Origin: Clostridia bacterium
Lineage (GTDB): Bacteria > Bacillota > Clostridia > Oscillospirales > Acutalibacteraceae
Direction of reading: 5' to 3'
Length of the DNA stretch: 37,364 bases
NCBI GenBank assembly: GCA_017430145.1
Contig: JAFRNP010000129.1
Span: 1 to 37,364 of the forward strand
The position numbers and the translations under genes are program-made. Under the pieces are notes generated by a model. The model made no database searches. It saw only the letters and a list, made by a program, of their open reading frames with translations, and was not told the DNA's origin. Of this stretch, positions 33,001-37,364 are shown one piece after another. How positions within the stretch are numbered: position 1 is the stretch's first letter; the number at the start of each line of letters is the position of its first letter.

Positions 33001-36000
33001 AGTGGGTAAAATTAGAGGTCGGATTGAACGCATCCGGCAGCGGTACGGTTTGGGTCGATGACATCCAATTTGAAAAAGGGGCAGGCGTCAGCGCGTTTAA
33101 CCTGCTTCAAAACCCGGAATTCAAACAGTCACAAACAGGATGGACAAGCAACGGTACTACAAGTATTTCATCTGAAGCGCCAGGTGGGTTTACCAACTCA
33201 ATGAAATTAACGCTGAGTCCGGGAACGGCGAAAAACATATCGCAAACGGTTCCGCTCAACAGTACGGCGGGCGTGTGCTTCAGCGTCGGCGCCTGGGTGA
33301 AAGCCAACAGCGTACCTCTGACGGATAAAAGCAGCAACGCTGCAAATTTAAACGCCAGATTGGATCTGCAGGCGGAGCTTCTCGCTCAAGACGGCGCAAC
33401 CGTAGTTACAAGTGCCTCGGCTGCGGCAAACCCGTTTGTTGCAGGATGGCAGTTTATCAGCCTGCCGATAAAAGCGACGGGAGCCTATGCGTATATCCGG
33501 ATTTCCGTGGTTGCCGACAATAATGCGAACGCCGTCTATACAACGGGCCTGTATTGTCTGGCTGAGGAATACGGAGAGACGTATGTCTATGATGCGGACG
33601 GGAATTTGATTTCCGTTGCGGACGTTTCCGCGAATACGCAGAATTACGGGTATGCGTCAGACGTTTTAACCGCTTCTTCAGCGGCAACGGGCGTTGGTTC
33701 TGTTGCATCCTATGATGAGAGCACAAACCGACTTGTAGCAGTTCTTTCTAAAGATGATACCAGAAGAATTGATTATCATAACACGAATTACGGACTTGTC
33801 ACAACTTCACGATACGGAAGTATCGATTTCGCGAGACAGGTTACAGCCAATGAATCATACTATATCGTAAATGTTGCAAACGGGAAGGCGATAACCGTTA
33901 ACAACACTACAACAGCGTCAGATGTAAAAAATGCTTCATGGTATTTTTCAAAAGCAGCACAGAAATGGACGTTCGTGCCTACCGGAACGGCCGGCGAATA
34001 CTATATCAAGCTTGCCAATACAACTTTGGCGCTGACGGTCAAAAACGGGTCTTCTGCGGATAGCGCGATCCTGAGGGGAGAAACGTTTTCTTCCGGCAGC
34101 AGCAAACAAAAGTTTAAGGTTCAGTACGTCGACCAGATCGGTTTTAAGATCTCAACAGCCGTCACCTCTTATGCAAGCGTTGTAGACAGCAACGCGATGA
34201 ATCTTCAACAGATATCAAACGGAAATCTGATCCGACAGAAACATTATACCGGCAGCAGCACACAGCATTGGTATCTGGCTGCCGTTTGCGGGGATATTAC
34301 CGAAGCGCCGTATCTGGAGACAAAAACGGGCTATACAAGCAATTGGAATTACGTCAATTCAAGCACAAATGCGGCGGGCAATACGGTGAACTACACCTAT
34401 AACACCACAACCGGTCTGCTTCAAAGCGTTACGGACCCGCGCGGCGCAACGACAAGCTATACCTATAACGCAATGGGCGCTGTTACTAACGTGCAGAGCG
34501 GAACGCTTTCGGCTTCATACGGATATACAAACGACAGGCTGACTTCCATCCAAAACAACGGCAATACGTATACGGTTTCTTATGACGCGCTGGGCAGGAC
34601 GGAAATGGTAGAGGTCGGAGAGCAATTTCTTTCCGGCGTCCTGTATGAGAACAACCTTCCCTCTGCATCGGCGATCGGACATCATATGGAAGAATATACA
34701 TATGATGATGAGATTACCGGCCGGATTGCCAAAACAACATATACAAATCTGCTGACCGATGATTCGTTTGAACAGAATTATTATTACGGCGCGAACGGGC
34801 AGCTCACCATGACGACCGATACGGCGGCAAATACCCGCACGGCGTATATTTATGATCTTGCAGGCAGGCCGGTTTCCGAACGGACGTATTACAGCACGTA
34901 TTTACAGGCAAATACGCTCAAAGCGTCATTGGATTATACCTACAACAATCAGAATCAGGTAACGGCGCTCAAGGCATATACCCCGCTTGGATCGGATACG
35001 CTGACCTTGACGTATGGCAGCTTTGAATCGGGGCAGAAGCCGGGCTATTTGTATCAGGAAAAATATAACGGGAACACCCTCCTGAATTACAGCTATGACG
35101 GTTTGGGCAGATTAAGCAGTAAAACCGTTCACGGCAATCTGGTCTACAGCTACGGGTATCGCAATCTGACCGGCAACCGGACCACGCCGCAGATCCAGAC
35201 CCTTACAACTCCTATCGGGACTTATACTTATACTTACGACGCAAACGGGAATATATTAACGGAGACCCTCGGCAGCTATACGACAAGCTACGTATACGAC
35301 AGCTTTAACCGGCTAACGCGGGAGAATAACCAAAAAGCAGGGTATACCTATGTGTATACCTATGACAACGACAACATAAAGACCCGTAAGACCTACGCGT
35401 ATACCACGGGCACGCCGGGTACAGTTCTGAATACGGATACATGGACGTATGATACCAATTGGAAAGATCTGCTGAACGCATACAATGACGACGATTTATA
35501 TTCCCTGAACGGCGAATTGAGGCTTGTCTATAACGACAACGGAAACGCCGCAAAAAGCGCTCTGTATGAATGGAACCGGCAGGGATTGCTGCAAAGCTAT
35601 GCGGACAGCGTTTCCGGGGACGCGTTCAGTTACACCTACGACGCAAACGGGAAACGCCTGACAAAAACGGTCAACGGCGCGACGACAAATTATTATTATG
35701 CCGGCGGGCGCATGGTCGGGTTGATGACCGGGACAAACGCCATGCGGTTCCGGCTGAGCGCATCGGGCGAGTATATCGGCTTTACGTACGGCGGCAACGC
35801 TTATTATTACGTCAAAAACCTGCAGGGCGACGTTGTCGATATTGTGAATATCTACGGGTATTCTGTGGTGCAGTATACCTATGACGCATGGGGCAGGATA
35901 TTAAGTGTAACAGGCTCCCGCGCAAACGACCTTGGCGTTATTAATCCGTTCCGTTACCGTGGGTATATGTACGACGAAGAAACCGGGCTGTACTTCCTCA

Positions 36001-36680
36001 CCACCCGCTATTATAACCCGGAATGGGGCCGCTTTTTGACCTTTGATACCACCCTCGGCGCCAACGGGGATATCCATTCGTATAACCTGTTTGCATACTG
36101 CAGCTGGAACCCGGTGAATTATTATGACGATGCAGGAACAAGAGCGGTACCGATTTGGGAAAAATATGGGTTTGTATACAAAGGTTCTGAAGACATAATC
36201 AATATGAAACATGATCTTCCCCCTCAAGAGTTTCAAAGATGGATACAAACCGGAGGGAGACATATTGTTAACATAAGTACAGATAATGAGTTTGGACCAG
36301 TAATACTGTTTTCACATGTAGACTATTATACACCTGCACAAGCAGATGAATACTATATTTCTGAATTAGAAAAAGCTTCTAAAAATTCATTGTTTGATAT
36401 ACTATCTGCTGCAATGAGTATTGCTTTAACTTCTATCTCCCCATATGCTCCAGAACTTGCAGGAATAATTATTTTGTTTTGCGATATAATCCTTGCATGT
36501 CTTCCCATATTATCAATCGCTTATAAATATAAGAGTAATATGGATTTAGAGAGCTTTAAAGCAGCTAAAGAATCTGGGAATGGTGTATTTGTAGAATACT
36601 ATTACTATTATTACCCTGATGGATCTATGGGAGTTAATACTTATGAAAGTACTGTCATTTTACCGGGGGTAGCATTATGA
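30045..36680 (+). CDS. Secreted RHS/YD-repeat protein with lectin-like domains and a variable toxin C-terminus
   Basis: The protein has 2211 residues. A signal peptide (1-25) and an acidic Glu/Pro segment (about 35-60) come first. A DNRLRE domain spans about 308-501. RHS/YD-type sequence (YGQSILLTYNNSNKL, VGRQYTLSYSG) follows. Two CBM4/9-like jelly-roll domains lie at about 858-1010 and 1019-1180, and a ricin-type beta-trefoil at about 1269-1416 (SYYIVNVANGKAITV to QHWYLA). Dense YD repeats run to about 1960. The RHS core motif YMYDEETGLYFLTTRYYNP ends at DDAG (2028-2031). The final 180 residues are AT-rich and unrelated to the core: a polar part, then a hydrophobic stretch (about 2116-2160). 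In known RHS systems the shell encloses a toxic C-terminus that is cut off and delivered to neighbours. The start is fixed by GGAAAGGAA. The next gene overlaps by 4 bp. Confidence 0.92.
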   Translation: MKTVLRCISVLLALLLIVQAAPVNDSVFCMLKAAATELPEEELLPEEEPEEIPEEEPEDLIVPPEAVILSEDTALRTAGTKTFILSDGTRQACVYNDAVHFEAEDGAFTDYDNTLKETPEGDAFMPGANSAGYRISKSTENEALVSVSKDGAFLSWTYDGIRAQTAQIAEQKPDDDPTTPDAFTAEASFCDVFDETDLQYRLYGGNMKEDLILRTYAAPHNFTVRYRYENVTPQLQADGKTLCFVTPEGESAFTVTAPYMTDAEGNASSELSLVLSEEKENEIAFTLTPDEAWLADPARAYPVTIDPVVETDRSFTNGGQSAFILSDHPEDCYGLGGNSYVGSLYVGKYIYQSINGDARAFLKINMPDLGVGARIVSAEMLTRLRRCDLSITITLHKVLEPWVQSEICWAQSPDYDATVSEYKVIAANSLTMQDIYWDITALADAWYQNPASNYGVMLKSDAAEAGNTSNVAWFYSSHYTNGPTYETQDENYRPQLIINYRNTSGYEDYYTYSGVSAGRGGNADVNLYNGNLVVSQPVTTATGGERMPVSLQLTYNANKHTDTNGQAFQNPLGAVGAGWKLNYQMYICQNPNLTASSSAEARKYRYYLDDADGTQHYFYFASEEDTSGFDEDGLGYTLTVNTDGTFILDDLKKNKMYFNTLGYLTEVQDPYGQSILLTYNNSNKLTCITDGVGRQYTLSYSGSKISAITAPGNNVTLFSYTGSNLTQIQFQDGKKIYYTYSSLLTAVTEIDGITVNVGYDNTVMHRVSALSRVGGNETGASYTLTYRQNETDVTSLSQTSAPDQTQTYQFDSYGHCTGVISLSSGEAAAYTHNPGNTALRTANRTTDASRIQKSVRNYVRNPSLNGTLNSAFSVYHSQAADTSTVTKDTTVGHYEKGSVKIYRPSTDVGLSVALQHITNLDAGVYTASAFVTTNGSSLSGAAPVLFMEVWSASNTYVARYKAEGITGTAANEWTRQTLTVNLSAGQWVKLEVGLNASGSGTVWVDDIQFEKGAGVSAFNLLQNPEFKQSQTGWTSNGTTSISSEAPGGFTNSMKLTLSPGTAKNISQTVPLNSTAGVCFSVGAWVKANSVPLTDKSSNAANLNARLDLQAELLAQDGATVVTSASAAANPFVAGWQFISLPIKATGAYAYIRISVVADNNANAVYTTGLYCLAEEYGETYVYDADGNLISVADVSANTQNYGYASDVLTASSAATGVGSVASYDESTNRLVAVLSKDDTRRIDYHNTNYGLVTTSRYGSIDFARQVTANESYYIVNVANGKAITVNNTTTASDVKNASWYFSKAAQKWTFVPTGTAGEYYIKLANTTLALTVKNGSSADSAILRGETFSSGSSKQKFKVQYVDQIGFKISTAVTSYASVVDSNAMNLQQISNGNLIRQKHYTGSSTQHWYLAAVCGDITEAPYLETKTGYTSNWNYVNSSTNAAGNTVNYTYNTTTGLLQSVTDPRGATTSYTYNAMGAVTNVQSGTLSASYGYTNDRLTSIQNNGNTYTVSYDALGRTEMVEVGEQFLSGVLYENNLPSASAIGHHMEEYTYDDEITGRIAKTTYTNLLTDDSFEQNYYYGANGQLTMTTDTAANTRTAYIYDLAGRPVSERTYYSTYLQANTLKASLDYTYNNQNQVTALKAYTPLGSDTLTLTYGSFESGQKPGYLYQEKYNGNTLLNYSYDGLGRLSSKTVHGNLVYSYGYRNLTGNRTTPQIQTLTTPIGTYTYTYDANGNILTETLGSYTTSYVYDSFNRLTRENNQKAGYTYVYTYDNDNIKTRKTYAYTTGTPGTVLNTDTWTYDTNWKDLLNAYNDDDLYSLNGELRLVYNDNGNAAKSALYEWNRQGLLQSYADSVSGDAFSYTYDANGKRLTKTVNGATTNYYYAGGRMVGLMTGTNAMRFRLSASGEYIGFTYGGNAYYYVKNLQGDVVDIVNIYGYSVVQYTYDAWGRILSVTGSRANDLGVINPFRYRGYMYDEETGLYFLTTRYYNPEWGRFLTFDTTLGANGDIHSYNLFAYCSWNPVNYYDDAGTRAVPIWEKYGFVYKGSEDIINMKHDLPPQEFQRWIQTGGRHIVNISTDNEFGPVILFSHVDYYTPAQADEYYISELEKASKNSLFDILSAAMSIALTSISPYAPELAGIIILFCDIILACLPILSIAYKYKSNMDLESFKAAKESGNGVFVEYYYYYYPDGSMGVNTYESTVILPGVAL

Positions 36681-37132
36681 AAAAGAAAACGCTGGATATG
36701 ATTTTTTCTAAATTATGTATTATTATAACAATACTGTTTTGTCTTTGTTACATTGTTTTGATTGTATTAAATCTATACAATCATGCTGAAAACCCCAACA
36801 GAATTCAAATTCTTAGATGTATGGCTACTTTTACAAAAATCAGGGATATTCTAACTGCATTATTACTGTTCTCTGATTTAACCCTCTTTTCATTTCAATG
36901 TTGGAAAAACAGAATTCAAAAAACAGAAGACAAAAGCCGATCCATATCATTTGTACTGTTGTATGTTTTTTTTATGATATTCTCTATCATTATCAGGATG
37001 CCATATTTCTATAATAAAATTGTAGTAATAAAAATTGTTATTACACTCTCTGTTCCCTTATTGCTTTGTTTTATTCTTTACGCACGGCATAAATCGATTA
37101 TCCCATCCGTCAATCAGGGGACGGTTCCTTGA
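36677..37132 (+). CDS. Four-helix membrane protein, candidate immunity protein for the RHS toxin
   Basis: The protein has 151 residues, AT-rich, with predicted membrane helices near 11-33, 55-75, 90-106 and 114-136 and short charged loops. No known family is recognised. Its ATG overlaps the RHS stop codon (ATGA), the arrangement expected for a toxin C-terminus and its immunity gene, and the base composition matches the toxin tip rather than the RHS shell. A membrane immunity protein would fit the hydrophobic toxin tip. The last codons (SVNQGTVP) are formed by the REP-like palindrome at 37109-37137, so the natural C-terminus may have been altered. Immunity role is inferred from position. Confidence 0.75.
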   Translation: MKKKTLDMIFSKLCIIITILFCLCYIVLIVLNLYNHAENPNRIQILRCMATFTKIRDILTALLLFSDLTLFSFQCWKNRIQKTEDKSRSISFVLLYVFFMIFSIIIRMPYFYNKIVVIKIVITLSVPLLLCFILYARHKSIIPSVNQGTVP

Positions 37133-37346
37133 TTGACAGGACATAAAAAATCCAAATTAATACGTTTGAACAAATCCCCCCCTTTTACGATTTGATCAAC
37201 AAGTAAATCAAGGGTCGGTTCCTTGGTTATATATTTTTTTCACTTCTTTCTAAAACCAATCGGGGAACCGACCCCCGGTTGGCGTTATTTGCTGCAATTA
37301 ACCTGAAAATAGGAAGCAGCGCTCAGGTAACCGCCCCTTGATTGAC
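37109..37346. repeat. Cluster of REP-like palindromes, right of the RHS cassette
   Basis: Four related units are visible. One is GTCAATCA (37109-37116) and TGATTGAC (37130-37137) around GGGGACGGTTCC. The second is GGGTCGGTTCC (37212-37222), facing the third, its exact reverse complement GGAACCGACCC (37264-37274). The fourth is GGTAACCGCCCCTTGATTGAC (37326-37346). Such GGGGACGGTTCC palindromes are, from memory, common intergenic repeats in Clostridia and often move with RayT/IS200-like transposases; none is encoded here. The cluster reaches the window end. Confidence 0.75.
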
Positions 37347-37364
37347 GCACAGGCACAGGGGGAC

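Overview
The window reads like chromosomal DNA of an anaerobic, gut-type Firmicute of class Clostridia. This rests on strong AGGAGG-type ribosome binding sites, consensus TTGACA/TATAAT promoters, an HMA/ZIP metal module, URO-D/RACo corrinoid-demethylation remnants, a GlpA-like/DUF1667 oxidoreductase operon, an ECF sigma factor with a DUF4367 partner, and a DNRLRE-type RHS protein. Most of the window is fairly GC-rich. The right third (about 27.1 to 37.4 kb) is clearly more AT-rich and looks like an accessory region.

Layout. (1) 0.17-7.98 kb, minus strand: one tightly packed operon of eleven genes. It encodes three SAM-dependent methyltransferases, a compact MetK-like protein, two alpha/beta hydrolases, two L-2-amino-thiazoline-4-carboxylate (ATC) hydrolase relatives, a heavy-metal-associated (HMA) protein coupled to a ZIP transporter, and a small membrane protein. 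One ATC hydrolase is broken by a frameshift and by a 276-bp MITE-like insertion. The operon starts at a near-perfect promoter whose 17-bp spacer is filled by one of three related 16-bp operators. (2) 8.1-8.8 kb: a DUF6088/AbiEi-like gene with its own promoter and a 10-bp inverted repeat over the -10 region. (3) 8.86-10.98 kb: a decayed corrinoid methyltransferase locus with two URO-D family genes and a RACo-type activator, each missing internal parts. (4) 11.0-12.96 kb: a group II intron encoding a reverse transcriptase/maturase, sitting between a convergent terminator and the stop codon of the next gene. (5) 12.96-19.76 kb, minus strand: a five-gene redox/kinase operon (GlpA-like, GlpB-like, DUF1667, FGGY kinase, AGPS-like FAD oxidase) behind a palindrome-overlapped promoter. 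(6) 19.9-26.1 kb: single genes for a membrane-anchored GH16 hydrolase, tRNA-Thr, a helical conserved protein, a membrane M28 peptidase, a GtrB-like glycosyltransferase and an SGNH-hydrolase lipoprotein. (7) 26.2-37.4 kb: sigma factor and DUF4367 protein, a small secreted protein, a membrane-anchored InlB-repeat protein, a 2211-residue RHS/YD-repeat protein with an AT-rich toxin-like C-terminus, and an overlapping four-helix membrane protein that is a candidate immunity protein. REP-like palindromes lie on both sides of the RHS cassette.

How the parts work together. The first operon looks like a repressor-controlled small-molecule methylation/hydrolysis cassette that may make its own SAM, but no regulator gene is adjacent. 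The second operon probably phosphorylates a polyol-like substrate and passes electrons through flavin and Fe-S centres. The right-hand region looks like a contact-dependent antagonism or surface module: an RHS toxin with lectin-like domains, its immunity gene, and upstream modules shared with the neighbouring surface-protein gene. The most promising undescribed items are the RHS C-terminal toxin/immunity pair and the MetK-like/methyltransferase/ATC hydrolase operon with its spacer operator.
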